Numbered from the stretch's first letter, positions 1 through 7,320 are shown. The stretch: 26,344 nucleotides of DNA from Pseudomonadota bacterium (GCA_023423415.1 JAFAFP010000178.1:1-26344); one strand, 5' to 3'. The notes: generated from the letters alone by a model not told the origin. A program made the numbers and translations.

Positions 1-227
1 ATAATCAGCAGTTCCATCAGATGATCGTTGGCCGGGAACGAGGTGGACTGCACGACGAACACGTCGGCACCGCGCTCGTTCTCCTGGATCTCGCCGAAAA
101 TCTCCATGTCGGCAAAGCGGCGAACCACTGCCTTGGTCATGGGGACTTTCAGATAGTCGCAAATGTCGGCCGCAAGCGCAGGGTTGGAATTGCCGGCGAC
201 GAGCTTGATCGCTCCGTTTTTCGCCAT
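1..227 (-). CDS. prs: Ribose-phosphate pyrophosphokinase, N-terminal part (cut by window edge)
   Basis: The first 75 residues of a PRPP synthetase are visible; the rest lies beyond the left edge. The enzyme transfers pyrophosphate from ATP to ribose 5-phosphate, giving PRPP for purine, pyrimidine, His and Trp synthesis in the cytoplasm. The N-terminus shows the family hallmarks: a KLVAGNSNP stretch near residues 8-16, RRFADMEIFGEIQENERG at about 36-53, and DVFVVQSTSFPANDHLMELL at about 55-74. ATG at 227 is preceded by GAGGAG about 5 bases upstream, which supports this start. A candidate promoter lies about 140 bases upstream. PRPP also feeds purD, which is elsewhere in the window. Identification is firm despite truncation. 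Confidence 0.95.
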   Translation of the reverse strand, partial: MAKNGAIKLVAGNSNPALAADICDYLKVPMTKAVVRRFADMEIFGEIQENERGADVFVVQSTSFPANDHLMELLI

Positions 228-301
228 CCTACTCCTCGCTCGTATCGGAGCCTGATGCCGAAAGGCGAAAGCGGTTCGGAGGCACCAAACTCAAATTGTC
301 A

Positions 302-317
302 GAAACGATCGCGTTTC
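302..317. repeat. 16-base palindrome in the prs leader
   Basis: GAAACG (302-307) and CGTTTC (312-317) form a 6 bp stem around ATCG. It lies between the candidate prs promoter and the start codon, so it would be in the transcript. It could be an operator or leader hairpin; no T-tract follows, so it is not an obvious terminator. Confidence 0.3.
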
Positions 318-366
318 GATCCAGGGCCGGAAGGCCAAGGCTCGTCGCAATCCATGCGGCGCCGGA

Positions 367-395
367 CTGATACAGGCGCGGCCGGAGCGGTGCAA
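367..395 (-). promoter_or_regulatory. Candidate sigma70-type promoter for prs
   Basis: Read on the minus strand there is TTGCAC (395-390), a 17-base spacer, then TATCAG (372-367). Transcription would start near 360 and give a leader of about 130 bases to the prs ATG at 227. This is a consensus match by eye only. Confidence 0.35.
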
Positions 396-434
396 TATGG
401 CTGGATTTATTGTCCGAAAGTTTTTCGCGCTTGG

Positions 435-1070
435 TTATTGCGGGGCTGCAAGTGCCATCCGGCCAGTTCGGGGCGTGGGCCGACGGGATGGAACCGGCGC
501 CGCAGCTTCGGCCGCAGCGGGTTTCTTCGAGGCCGCATCATCATTGCTCGCTATGGCGGTGGACGGAGAATCGGGCTCGGACGCCGGCGCAGTCGCGGGC
601 AAGCTGTCGCTGCCCCGGAAATAACCGGCGAGCTGCTGCATGCCGTTCTTGGCGATACGCCCCAATACCTCGTCGTTCACGGCTTGCCAGGCGTCCCGGC
701 CAGCGCGTCCGGCCTTTTCCTCGCCGCTCAGACGCACCACCCGCGCCGCCTGGGCGTCGTAAACATCCCACACCCAGGAGACAGTTGCCTGCCCTTTGTA
801 AACGCCGACCGCCGTGTAGCCGCGGACGCGATAAGGCGCGAAGCCCTCTCGGGTAACGACCGGCACCTGACGCGCCTCGGCCTCGTCGCTCAGCTTGCTG
901 ACCAGCTTCTGGAAGACGGCGGCCGGCGGACCATCGATCGAATCGAACGCTACGGTAGCGCCCTGCCCGCCCTGCAATCCGGCCGTTTGCTGCTGTCCGG
1001 TCGTGGTGCAGGCCGCGACCGACAAAGCAAAAGCCAGTACGCCAGCGATGCGCGCCGCTGCACTCCGCAT
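435..1070 (-). CDS. Putative lipoprotein of unknown function
   Basis: A 211-residue protein with a lipoprotein signal: a short positive N-terminus, a hydrophobic stretch, and the lipobox VAAC with Cys21 as the acylation site. It would be exported and lipidated by Lgt, whose gene lies upstream on the same strand. The middle part (about residues 35-150) looks like a folded domain; the last 55 residues are rich in Ala, Pro and Ser and probably disordered. I do not recognise a characterised family; it resembles unnamed conserved lipoproteins of Bradyrhizobium relatives. A 93-base gap separates it from pgeF upstream, with helically phased TAACG repeats that may be regulatory. The coding call is supported by the lipobox and by continuous minus-strand gene order. 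Confidence 0.8.
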   Translation of the reverse strand: MRSAAARIAGVLAFALSVAACTTTGQQQTAGLQGGQGATVAFDSIDGPPAAVFQKLVSKLSDEAEARQVPVVTREGFAPYRVRGYTAVGVYKGQATVSWVWDVYDAQAARVVRLSGEEKAGRAGRDAWQAVNDEVLGRIAKNGMQQLAGYFRGSDSLPATAPASEPDSPSTAIASNDDAASKKPAAAEAAAPVPSRRPTPRTGRMALAAPQ

Positions 1071-1118
1071 GAAACCCCCGTTACCGGCCGTTCGGACTCT
1101 TGCGGGTCCTTCAGGCTG

Positions 1119-1145
1119 TTAACGGATTGGTAACGTTTCTTAACG
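1119..1145 (-). promoter_or_regulatory. Phased TAACG repeats / CtrA-like half-sites
   Basis: TAACG occurs at 1120, 1131 and 1141, that is at 11- and 10-base spacing, about one helical turn. TTAA (1119-1122) plus 7 bases plus GTAA (1130-1133) is one base off the alphaproteobacterial CtrA box TTAA-N7-TTAA. The site is 50-75 bases upstream of the lipoprotein gene, a suitable operator position. Tentative. Confidence 0.25.
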
Positions 1146-1163
1146 GAGTGGTCCAGCCGGTCT

Positions 1164-1934
1164 CTAAGCGGTCAAGACAATAGCGTTAATATGCCGGCCG
1201 TAATCCGGCTCGGCCCGGTGTGTCGACCGACGATAGCTGTAGAAGCGATCGGGATCGGCATAGGTGCAAAGCCTCAGATCCTCGAACCGATCGATCCCAT
1301 TTTGCTCGAGGCGAGCGCCGATAAAGCCCGGAAGGTCGAACATGGCGTGACCCACGCGCTCGGCCGGCGCAAAAAAGCGCGCATAATCCTGATGCTCGCG
1401 GACGAACTGGTCCACGAAATCCTGGCTAACCTCGTAATTCTCCTGCCGGATCAGCGGACCGAGTGCGACGGTCGTCCTGCTGCGATCGGCCCCAAGCTTC
1501 TCCATGGCATCGACGGTATTTTCGATGACGCCAAAAAATGCCCCGCGCCAGCCGGCATGCGCCGCGCCAATGACACCGGCCTCTTCGTCCGCGAACAGCA
1601 GTGGGCCACAATCCGCCGTGCTGACGCCGATGGCCAATCCCGGTGTTTTGGTCACGATCGCGTCGGCCTTTGGCCTCGCGTCGTTGGTCCAAGGGGTGTT
1701 AGCCACAACAACCTGCGGCGAATGAATCTGGTAGGCCGACAGAAAATGCTCAGGCGCGACGCCAAGATGGCGCGCCATACGCGCGCGGTTCTCCGTGACA
1801 TGCGCAGGGACATCGTGTGAACCGACCCCGCCATTCAAGCTGGCATAGATGCTATCCGATACGCCGCCGGCGCGCGTGAAGAACGCATGGCGAATACCGC
1901 CAACCCCGGACAACAACTTTGACTCAACCATCAT
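1164..1934 (-). CDS. pgeF: Peptidoglycan editing factor PgeF (laccase-domain, YlmD/YfiH family)
   Basis: A 256-residue protein of the laccase-domain family once called polyphenol oxidase. The E. coli homologue YfiH/PgeF corrects misincorporated serine in the peptidoglycan stem peptide, and members show purine nucleoside phosphorylase-like activity at a zinc site. The expected metal ligands are present: His71 in QIHS, Cys109 in STADCGPLLF, and His126 in AAHAGWRG. The start ATG at 1934 overlaps the midA stop by four bases (ATGA), so translation is probably coupled. A second ATG follows immediately at 1931. It is the third gene of the lgt-midA-pgeF run. Confidence 0.93.
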   Translation of the reverse strand: MMVESKLLSGVGGIRHAFFTRAGGVSDSIYASLNGGVGSHDVPAHVTENRARMARHLGVAPEHFLSAYQIHSPQVVVANTPWTNDARPKADAIVTKTPGLAIGVSTADCGPLLFADEEAGVIGAAHAGWRGAFFGVIENTVDAMEKLGADRSRTTVALGPLIRQENYEVSQDFVDQFVREHQDYARFFAPAERVGHAMFDLPGFIGARLEQNGIDRFEDLRLCTYADPDRFYSYRRSTHRAEPDYGRHINAIVLTA

Positions 1935-3028
1935 TCGGACACCAATCCTGGCAACGGCCCAAGCTTCGGATCGCAGATCGCCATCACCTTGAACAATTCA
2001 CCCATGCCGGTCTTGCCGCCTTCGGTGAGACGCGCAACACCGGACGTAATGCTTTCGGCCTGTTCCGGCGTGGCGTTCTTCAGCAAAGCTTCGGCCCGCG
2101 CTTCGATCCCAAGCTCGCGCAGGAACCGAGCCTGCGTGACCGGCCCTTGTACCGAGGCTCCGATGCTCTCCGCGGCCTGACCCAGAATGAAGAAATCGAC
2201 ATGCGCCGTGATGTCGATCAGTCCCGGCGCTGAGAGCGGATCAGCGAAAGCATGCCCGTTGATTGACTGCAATGTCTCGCCGACGTCGCTTTGAGTATGC
2301 CCGTAATCGATGATCAGAGCTGCGCCGTTCTTCACAACGCGACGGCCTATGTCGAGGACATTGAGATCATCGCGCCATTCGAACACCGAGTCGATCGGCG
2401 CGTCCTTGATCTTCTGCGGCAGGAAGCGATCGAACTGCGGCAGCGGGTCCGAAGAAACGCCAAGCGCGAATTCGCCTTTGGCATTCAGGCCGATCACTCG
2501 CTCATGCCATCCGTCTTTTTGCTTCACGACCTGATGGACCGGAAGCGCATCGATATATTCATTGGCGAGGATGATCGTCGGCCCCTCCGGAACGTCGAGA
2601 AGATGGCGATGCCATGCGATCGGCACGTCGACATCGCTCAGCGTCTGACGTTGCGCAGCCTCCAGGGTCGGGCTGATTTCGACCAGGTGCACGGATAGAG
2701 CGGAGCGGAATTTCTGCAGCACCTTCGAAGCGCGCAGCGCATCACGCATCATCGTGCCGCGCCCGGGGCCGAGTTCGACCAAGCGCACCTGCTCCGGCTC
2801 ACCCAGCATACGCCAGACCGACAGCGCCCACAGTCCCAGCAACTCGCCGAAGATCTGGCTGATCTCCGGCGCGGTGGTGAAGTCACCGCCAGCGCCGAAT
2901 GGATCGCGCGTGGTGTAATAGCCGTATTGTGGATGCGCTAGGCACAGCGACATGTATCGCGCTACCGGCATCGGCCCTGCGACCGAAATCAGCCGCCGAA
3001 TTTCCTTCTCCAGCGGCGCCCTGCTCAT
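1931..3028 (-). CDS. SAM-dependent methyltransferase, MidA/NDUFAF7 family
   Basis: A 365-residue protein of the MidA/NDUFAF7 family. The mitochondrial member dimethylates an arginine of a complex I subunit during assembly; in bacteria the role is presumed to be protein arginine methylation but is not firmly established. Visible signatures are the N-terminal YMSLCLAHPQYGYY block (25-38), GDFTTAPEISQIFGE (48-62), the SAM-binding ELGPGRG (85-91), and ANEYIDALP near residue 155. The frame is open 108 bases further upstream into lgt, but ATG at 3028 overlaps the lgt stop as ATGA and begins MSRAPLEKEI, the usual family start. The end overlaps pgeF in the same way. Confidence 0.93.
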   Translation of the reverse strand: MSRAPLEKEIRRLISVAGPMPVARYMSLCLAHPQYGYYTTRDPFGAGGDFTTAPEISQIFGELLGLWALSVWRMLGEPEQVRLVELGPGRGTMMRDALRASKVLQKFRSALSVHLVEISPTLEAAQRQTLSDVDVPIAWHRHLLDVPEGPTIILANEYIDALPVHQVVKQKDGWHERVIGLNAKGEFALGVSSDPLPQFDRFLPQKIKDAPIDSVFEWRDDLNVLDIGRRVVKNGAALIIDYGHTQSDVGETLQSINGHAFADPLSAPGLIDITAHVDFFILGQAAESIGASVQGPVTQARFLRELGIEARAEALLKNATPEQAESITSGVARLTEGGKTGMGELFKVMAICDPKLGPLPGLVSE

Positions 3029-3855
3029 GCAGTCTTGCTCCCGAGCGGCGGTTGCCGCAGCGCATACATCACGAAGCCAACGCCGGCGATGAACAGCGGG
3101 ATCGACAGCAGCATTCCCATGGTCATGCCGCCCCACAAAAAGCCGAGTTGCGGGTCCGGCTCGCGGAACAATTCACAGAGGGACCGGGCCAACGCGTAAA
3201 CGATAGCGAACAGGCCGACGACCAGACCCGGTCGCTTCAGCGCGCCAAGGCGGATGGCGAATGCCAGGATGCAGAATAGCAGCAGGCCCTCCAGCGCCGA
3301 TTCGTAGAGCTGGCTCGGGTGGCGCGGCAGCGGCCCCGCTCCTGGAAAGACAAAGGCCCAGGGCACGTCGGTTGGCCGGCCCCACAATTCACCGTTGATG
3401 AAGTTGGCGATCCGGCCAAGGCATAAGCCGATGGGACCCGCTGCGCAGGTCAGGTCGCCCAGCGAGAGGATGGAAATACCGCGCTTGTATGCGAACAGGA
3501 CCACCACCAGAACGCAGCCGGCGAAGCCGCCGTGGAACGACATGCCACCAGTCCAGACCTGGAAAATCTCCAGCGGGTGTGCGGCAAAATGCGCCGGATT
3601 GTAAAACAGCACATAACCCAGCCGCCCGCCCAGAACGATGCCGAGTGTCACCCAGACGATGAAGTCGTCGAAATCGGTGACCGTCAGCGGCGCGGGGCCG
3701 CCCCAAAGCGACTCTCGTTTGATCAGATATCGCGCATAGAGCCAGCCCAGCAGGATGCCGGCGATATAGGCGAGCGCGTACCACCGGATCGCAAAGGGAC
3801 CAATGCTGATCAGGATGGGATCGAAATTCGGAAATGGTAGGGCCGAGATCGGCAT
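3025..3855 (-). CDS. lgt: Phosphatidylglycerol-prolipoprotein diacylglyceryl transferase
   Basis: A 276-residue inner-membrane enzyme that transfers diacylglycerol from phosphatidylglycerol to the lipobox cysteine of prolipoproteins, the first step of lipoprotein maturation. There are about seven hydrophobic segments. Catalytic-region motifs are intact: GGMSFHGG with His108, the Lgt signature GRIANFINGELWGRPT (147-162), and RHPSQLYE (178-185). The ATG at 3855 has a GGAA ribosome-binding sequence. It heads the lgt-midA-pgeF run and is divergent from ubiK across 138 bases containing candidate promoters for both directions. The lipoprotein gene further downstream is a likely substrate. Confidence 0.97.
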   Translation of the reverse strand: MPISALPFPNFDPILISIGPFAIRWYALAYIAGILLGWLYARYLIKRESLWGGPAPLTVTDFDDFIVWVTLGIVLGGRLGYVLFYNPAHFAAHPLEIFQVWTGGMSFHGGFAGCVLVVVLFAYKRGISILSLGDLTCAAGPIGLCLGRIANFINGELWGRPTDVPWAFVFPGAGPLPRHPSQLYESALEGLLLFCILAFAIRLGALKRPGLVVGLFAIVYALARSLCELFREPDPQLGFLWGGMTMGMLLSIPLFIAGVGFVMYALRQPPLGSKTA

Positions 3856-3885
3856 GTGGCGTATTCCAAGCGACGCAACATTTGC

Positions 3886-3914
3886 CTTATGCGTTACTCG
3901 TCAGACCCCGGCAA
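3886..3914 (-). promoter_or_regulatory. Candidate promoter for lgt-midA-pgeF
   Basis: On the minus strand, TTGCCG (3914-3909), a 17-base spacer and CATAAG (3891-3886) resemble a sigma70-type promoter. The start would fall near 3879, giving a leader of about 25 bases before the lgt ATG. Confidence 0.45.
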
Positions 3915-3925
3915 CCGTCGAACGC

Positions 3926-3954
3926 TTGCGGGGCTGCGGCTGCTGAGCCATATC
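3926..3954 (+). promoter_or_regulatory. Candidate promoter for ubiK
   Basis: TTGCGG (3926-3931), a 17-base spacer and CATATC (3949-3954), about 40 bases before the ubiK start codon. The -10 match is weak. Confidence 0.3.
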
Positions 3955-3993
3955 ACCCGATAGCGTCTTTCAGGTAACGCCAAGGACAACGCC

Positions 3994-4302
3994 ATGACCC
4001 AGACTTCCGGCCGCTTCTTCGACGAAATCGCCCGGCTGATGAATGACGCTGCCGGCGTTGCCCAAGGCGTGCGCCGCGAATTCGACACTCTATTCAAGAC
4101 CCAGGCCGAACGCTGGTTGCGCGACCTCGATCTCGTCAAGCGTGAGGAATTCGAGACGGTCAAGGACATGGCGCGCCTCGCCCGCGAGGAAAATGAGGCG
4201 CTCAAGACCCGCGTGGCCGCGCTGGAGGCGAAGCTGGGCCTCTCAACACCTTCGACCAGCGACTCTCAACCCGACATTAATGATATGCGGCTCGACGGCT
4301 GA
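3994..4302 (+). CDS. ubiK: Ubiquinone biosynthesis accessory factor UbiK (BMFP/YqiC family)
   Basis: A 102-residue protein of the BMFP family. In E. coli, UbiK assists the soluble Ubi complex of the aerobic ubiquinone pathway. Residues 1-50 form an amphipathic helical region (FFDEIARLMNDAAGVAQGVR), followed by the family signature VKREEFETVKDMARLAREENEALKTRVAALE at about 48-78, a coiled coil that mediates oligomerisation. The last 20 residues are a polar tail. The ATG at 3994 follows AAGGA about 8 bases upstream. The gene stands alone: a palindromic terminator follows the stop within 15 bases. ubiA, another ubiquinone gene, is 7 kb away. Confidence 0.9.
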   Translation: MTQTSGRFFDEIARLMNDAAGVAQGVRREFDTLFKTQAERWLRDLDLVKREEFETVKDMARLAREENEALKTRVAALEAKLGLSTPSTSDSQPDINDMRLDG

Positions 4303-4315
4303 TCGACCGACCAGA

Positions 4316-4337
4316 CCCGAAATTTCGGGCTTTTCTT
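4316..4337 (+). terminator. Rho-independent terminator after ubiK
   Basis: The 14-base perfect palindrome CCCGAAATTTCGGG (4316-4329) is followed by CTTTTCTT. It begins 14 bases after the ubiK stop. The following rplY promoter overlaps the end of its T-rich tail, so ubiK and rplY are probably separate transcripts. Confidence 0.7.
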
Positions 4338-4364
4338 GCCATTCCGGCCTCCCGCCGGTATAAG
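4336..4364 (+). promoter_or_regulatory. Sigma70-type promoter for rplY
   Basis: TTGCCA (4336-4341), exactly 17 bases, then TATAAG (4359-4364). This is the best promoter match in the window. Transcription would begin near 4371, giving a leader of about 73 bases before the rplY ATG. Confidence 0.6.
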
Positions 4365-4374
4365 CGCGCGCGAT

Positions 4375-4408
4375 CTGCGGCCCCTGCACCCCTGGAGGCT
4401 TGCCGCAG
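4375..4408 (+). promoter_or_regulatory. Hairpin in the rplY 5' leader
   Basis: CTGCGGC (4375-4381) and GCCGCAG (4402-4408) form a perfect 7 bp stem closing a 20-base loop. It starts a few bases after the predicted transcription start and ends 35 bases before the rplY ATG. In E. coli, L25 binds its own mRNA leader, so an autoregulatory element is plausible here but not shown. Confidence 0.4.
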
Positions 4409-4443
4409 GCTGTTTCATCACAATCTGACAAGGACTTAGCGCT

Positions 4444-5127
4444 ATGACGACCGTCAAGGAAATCAAGGCGACGTTGCGTCCGAAGGCCGGCAAGGGGGCC
4501 GCTCGGAGCGTTCGTCGCGAAGGCCGTACCCCGGCTGTTATCTACGGTGCCAACGAAGCCCCGCTCGCGATCGCGATTGATCACATCGACATCCGCACCA
4601 AGATCTATGCGGGTCACTTCCTCACCACGCTGTACGACATCGACATCGACGGCAAGAAGCATCGCGTGATTCCGCGCGACTATCAGCTCGACCCGGTGAA
4701 GGATTTCCCGATCCATGTGGATTTCATGCGCCTTGCGCCTGGCTCGCTGATCCGGGTCAACGTACCGGTGCACGTCATCAACGCGGACCAGTCGCCTGGC
4801 GTAAAGCGCGGCGGCGCGGTCAACATCGTGACCCACACTCTCCCGCTGCGTTGTCCGCCTGATCGCATCCCGCAGTCGATCGAGGTCGACGTTGCCGGTC
4901 TCGAGATCAACTCATCGAAGCACCTGAGCGACATCCAGCTCCCAGAAGGCGTGAAGCCGATTGCGCGCGACGAGGACATGACCCTCGTCACCATCGTGGC
5001 GCCGTCTGGCTTCGCAGAAGAAACCCGCGCCGCCGAAGCCGCTGCTGCCGCTCCGGCCGCTGGTGCTGCCCCGGCTGCCGGTGCTGCCGCCGCTGGTGGC
5101 GACAAGAAGCCTGCCGAAAAGAAGTAA
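4444..5127 (+). CDS. rplY: 50S ribosomal protein L25, CTC (long) form
   Basis: A 227-residue L25/general stress protein Ctc. It binds 5S rRNA in the large subunit. The N-terminal L25 domain (about 1-95) carries the RRxGxxPAVIYG signature (residues 24-36), and the C-terminal TL5-type beta domain (about 98-190) ends in LPEGVKP and a DMTLVTI strand. The last 40 residues are an Ala/Gly/Pro tail with a repeated AAGAAPAAGAA pattern ending in lysines, as in many alphaproteobacterial homologues and probably disordered. ATG 4444 is the only sensible start (MTTVKEIKA). It has its own promoter and leader hairpin, and a terminator-like hairpin separates it from pth, a common genomic neighbour. Confidence 0.97.
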   Translation: MTTVKEIKATLRPKAGKGAARSVRREGRTPAVIYGANEAPLAIAIDHIDIRTKIYAGHFLTTLYDIDIDGKKHRVIPRDYQLDPVKDFPIHVDFMRLAPGSLIRVNVPVHVINADQSPGVKRGGAVNIVTHTLPLRCPPDRIPQSIEVDVAGLEINSSKHLSDIQLPEGVKPIARDEDMTLVTIVAPSGFAEETRAAEAAAAAPAAGAAPAAGAAAAGGDKKPAEKK

Positions 5128-5136
5128 CAACGAGAC

Positions 5137-5161
5137 GGCGGGGCTTAACGTCCCGCCTTTT
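5137..5161 (+). terminator. Terminator-like hairpin between rplY and pth
   Basis: GGCGGGGC (5137-5144) pairs with GTCCCGCC (5150-5157) over 8 bp including one G-U, with a 5-base loop TTAAC, followed by TTTT. It starts 10 bases after the rplY stop and ends 6 bases before the pth ATG. It probably reduces read-through so that pth is made at a lower level than L25; it also leaves little room for a pth ribosome-binding site. Confidence 0.6.
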
Positions 5162-5166
5162 ACCCC

Positions 5167-5775
5167 ATGCTGCTTTTGGTCGGGCTCGGCAATCCGGGCG
5201 CTCGCTACGCGGGCAATCGGCACAATATCGGCTTCATGGCGGTCGAGGCGATTGCAAAACGCCACGGCTTTGCGCCGTGGCGTCGCCGTTTCCAGGGCGT
5301 CGCCACCGAAGGTTCGCTCGACGGCAAGAAGACCCTTCTTCTGCTGCCGGGCACCTACATGAACGAATCCGGACGCGCGGTCGGGGAAGCGGCGAAGTTC
5401 TACAAGATCGACCTGAAAGACATTGTCGTGCTGCACGACGAACTTGAGCTGCCTCCCGGCAAGGTGCGCATCAAGGCGGGCGGCGGCAATGCCGGGCACA
5501 ACGGCCTGCGATCGGTCTCCGAGCATATGGGCAATGACTACAAGCGGATGCGGATCGGCATCGGACATCCCGGCAACAAGGATCTCGTGCATTCCTATGT
5601 CTTGTCGGATTTCGCCAAGGCGGAACGCCCCTGGGTCGAGACCGTGTGCGACGCGATTGCGGACAATGCCGGTCTTCTGGCGCGCGATCAGGACTCGTCG
5701 TTCCAGAACAAGATTCATCTGACGATGGTAGCGAAGGGCTTCGATACCAACGGCAACAATTCAAAGCCGGACTAA
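5167..5775 (+). CDS. pth: Peptidyl-tRNA hydrolase
   Basis: A 202-residue Pth that cleaves the ester bond of peptidyl-tRNAs released from stalled ribosomes, recycling tRNA in the cytoplasm. Family motifs are intact: LVGLGNPG with Asn9, NRHNIGFM with catalytic His19, MNESGRAV, the HDELELPPGKVRIKAGGGNAGHNGLRS block at about 91-117, and RMRIGIGHPG. Length is near the usual 190-200, with a short Asn/Lys tail. The ATG at 5167 lies 6 bases after a terminator-like hairpin and has no clear Shine-Dalgarno. ychF follows 21 bases after the stop, a very common pth-ychF pairing in bacteria. Confidence 0.97.
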   Translation: MLLLVGLGNPGARYAGNRHNIGFMAVEAIAKRHGFAPWRRRFQGVATEGSLDGKKTLLLLPGTYMNESGRAVGEAAKFYKIDLKDIVVLHDELELPPGKVRIKAGGGNAGHNGLRSVSEHMGNDYKRMRIGIGHPGNKDLVHSYVLSDFAKAERPWVETVCDAIADNAGLLARDQDSSFQNKIHLTMVAKGFDTNGNNSKPD

Positions 5776-5796
5776 CGGCAATAGGACTACGTCATC

Positions 5797-6894
5797 ATGG
5801 GCTTCAAATGCGGTATCGTCGGATTGCCTAATGTCGGCAAATCCACGCTTTTCAATGCATTGACGGAGACGGCGGCGGCGCAGGCGGCCAATTACCCGTT
5901 CTGCACTATCGAGCCGAATGTTGGCGAGGTTTCGGTGCCCGATCCGCGACTCGACAAGCTGGCTGCGCTCGGCAAGTCCGAGAAGATCATACCGACACGA
6001 CTGACCTTCGTGGACATTGCCGGCCTCGTCCGTGGCGCATCGAAAGGTGAGGGTCTCGGCAATCAGTTCCTCGCCAATATCCGTGAAGTCGATGCCATCG
6101 CCCATGTGGTGCGTTGTTTTGAAGACACCGACATCACCCATGTCGACGGCAAGATCGATCCGATTGCCGACATCGAGACGATTGAAACCGAATTGATGCT
6201 CGCCGATCTCGAGAGCCTCGAGCGACGGGTCGATGCGCTTGAAAAAAAAGCGCGTGGCAATGACCGCGAGGCCAAAGAAACTCTCGATCTCGTTCAGCGT
6301 TCGCTGAAGCCGCTGAGGGAGGGCAAACCCGCACGCGTGGTCGAGCGCAAGCCCGAAGAAGAGAAGCTGTTCTCGATGCTCGGCCTGATGACCGCAAAGC
6401 CCGTGCTTTATGTCTGCAACGTCGAGGAAAGCGCAGCCGCCACCGGCAATGCATTCTCCGCAAAAGTCGAGGCGCGCGCCAAGGAGGAAGGCGCCGTCTC
6501 GGTCGTCATTTCCGCCAAGATCGAATCGGAGATCGCCGTCCTCTCCAAAGAAGAGCGTGTTGACTATCTGGAGGCTGTCGGCCTGAAGGAACCCGGTCTC
6601 GACCGGCTGATCCGTGCCGGTTACGGTCTGCTCGATCTCGTCACCTACTTCACTGTCGGCCCGAAGGAAGCGCGCGCCTGGACCATCACGCGCGGCACCA
6701 AAGCGCCTCAGGCCGCCGGCGTGATCCACACCGATTTCGAGCGCGGCTTCATCCGCGCCGAGACCATTGCGTATGATGACTATGTCGCGCTCTCGGGCGA
6801 AGCCGGTGCCCGCGACGCAGGTAAGCTACGCCTGGAAGGCAAGGAATATGTCGTCAACGATGGCGACGTAATGCACTTCCGCTTCGCGACCTGA
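5797..6894 (+). CDS. ychF: Redox-regulated ATPase YchF (Obg-family)
   Basis: A 365-residue P-loop protein of the Obg/YchF group. YchF (OLA1) binds the ribosome and prefers ATP to GTP. The G1 loop is GLPNVGKST (9-17), followed by the switch region TIEPNVGEV, the G3 block DIAGLVRGASKGEGLGNQFL (about 69-88), and NVEE in place of the GTP-specific NKxD, consistent with ATP preference. A coiled-coil insertion lies around 130-200 and a TGS domain at the C-terminus (FTVGPKEARAWTI through VNDGDVMHFRF). It has the usual family length, and ATG 5797 is preceded by AGGA. It is probably co-transcribed with pth. Confidence 0.97.
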   Translation: MGFKCGIVGLPNVGKSTLFNALTETAAAQAANYPFCTIEPNVGEVSVPDPRLDKLAALGKSEKIIPTRLTFVDIAGLVRGASKGEGLGNQFLANIREVDAIAHVVRCFEDTDITHVDGKIDPIADIETIETELMLADLESLERRVDALEKKARGNDREAKETLDLVQRSLKPLREGKPARVVERKPEEEKLFSMLGLMTAKPVLYVCNVEESAAATGNAFSAKVEARAKEEGAVSVVISAKIESEIAVLSKEERVDYLEAVGLKEPGLDRLIRAGYGLLDLVTYFTVGPKEARAWTITRGTKAPQAAGVIHTDFERGFIRAETIAYDDYVALSGEAGARDAGKLRLEGKEYVVNDGDVMHFRFAT

Positions 6895-6910
6895 CGCGTG
6901 CCGCGGCTGG

Positions 6911-7204
6911 TTACATCCGGCCGCCACGGTCGCGAATGACGCCGAGATGCTCGTTGATGCGGAAGATTACCATCACGAGTTCGCAAACGATACGCACGAA
7001 GATGATCCCGGCGCAGAGGTATAGGATCGTCGCGATCAGTATGAAGAAGCCAGCAAAGAAATTTACCGCCATCATACCGAACGCGGTGAAGACGAAGGAC
7101 AAGCTGCTCAGGACAATCAGCCCCACGGCCAACCAGTAGAAAATCCTGATCACGGTCGGAGTGATGAACCTGTCCCATTGCAGCAAATCGCTGACATTCA
7201 TCAT
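6911..7204 (-). CDS. DUF4282 domain membrane protein
   Basis: A 97-residue membrane protein of the DUF4282 family, function unknown. The N-terminal MMNVSDLLQWDRFITPTVIRIFYW is typical of the family. Two hydrophobic segments follow (about residues 20-45 and 48-75), and then a short conserved cytoplasmic-looking region, RIVCELVMVIFRINEHL. The C-terminal seven residues are basic. Two ATG codons occur in tandem at 7204 and 7201. It is convergent with ychF (16-base gap, no hairpin seen) and divergent from the MaoC genes. Confidence 0.85.
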   Translation of the reverse strand: MMNVSDLLQWDRFITPTVIRIFYWLAVGLIVLSSLSFVFTAFGMMAVNFFAGFFILIATILYLCAGIIFVRIVCELVMVIFRINEHLGVIRDRGGRM

Positions 7205-7244
7205 CGTGGGCTCTCAATAGGGTTTCGAATCGGGCCTGCGCATC

Positions 7245-7272
7245 AAGCTACCGCCCCCTGCTGCCCGGTCAA
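7245..7272 (-). promoter_or_regulatory. Candidate promoter for the DUF4282 gene
   Basis: On the minus strand, TTGACC (7272-7267), a 16-base spacer and TAGCTT (7250-7245), about 40 bases upstream of the start codon. Good -35, weak -10. Confidence 0.3.
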
Positions 7273-7291
7273 TCGGCCAGGCGCCCCAGCA

Positions 7292-7320
7292 TTGACGAGG
7301 GGAATACTGGCAGGTACGCC
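7292..7320 (+). promoter_or_regulatory. Candidate promoter for the MaoC-MaoC-MFS unit
   Basis: TTGACG (7292-7297), a 17-base spacer and TACGCC (7315-7320), placing the start near 7327, 26 bases before the TTG start codon. The -10 match is poor. Confidence 0.3.

Noticed and set aside
21..1133. 370-codon plus-strand open frame covering prs, the gap and the lipoprotein gene
   Set aside because: It runs antisense to a definite prs N-terminus and a lipobox-bearing gene; composition is low-complexity Arg/Gly.
3029..3136. 36-codon N-terminal extension of the MidA-like protein
   Set aside because: It lies inside lgt; the ATGA overlap at 3028 and family start are better.
5761..6729. 322-codon open frame antisense to ychF
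   Set aside because: Shadow of a clearly real gene; no domain, no ribosome-binding site.
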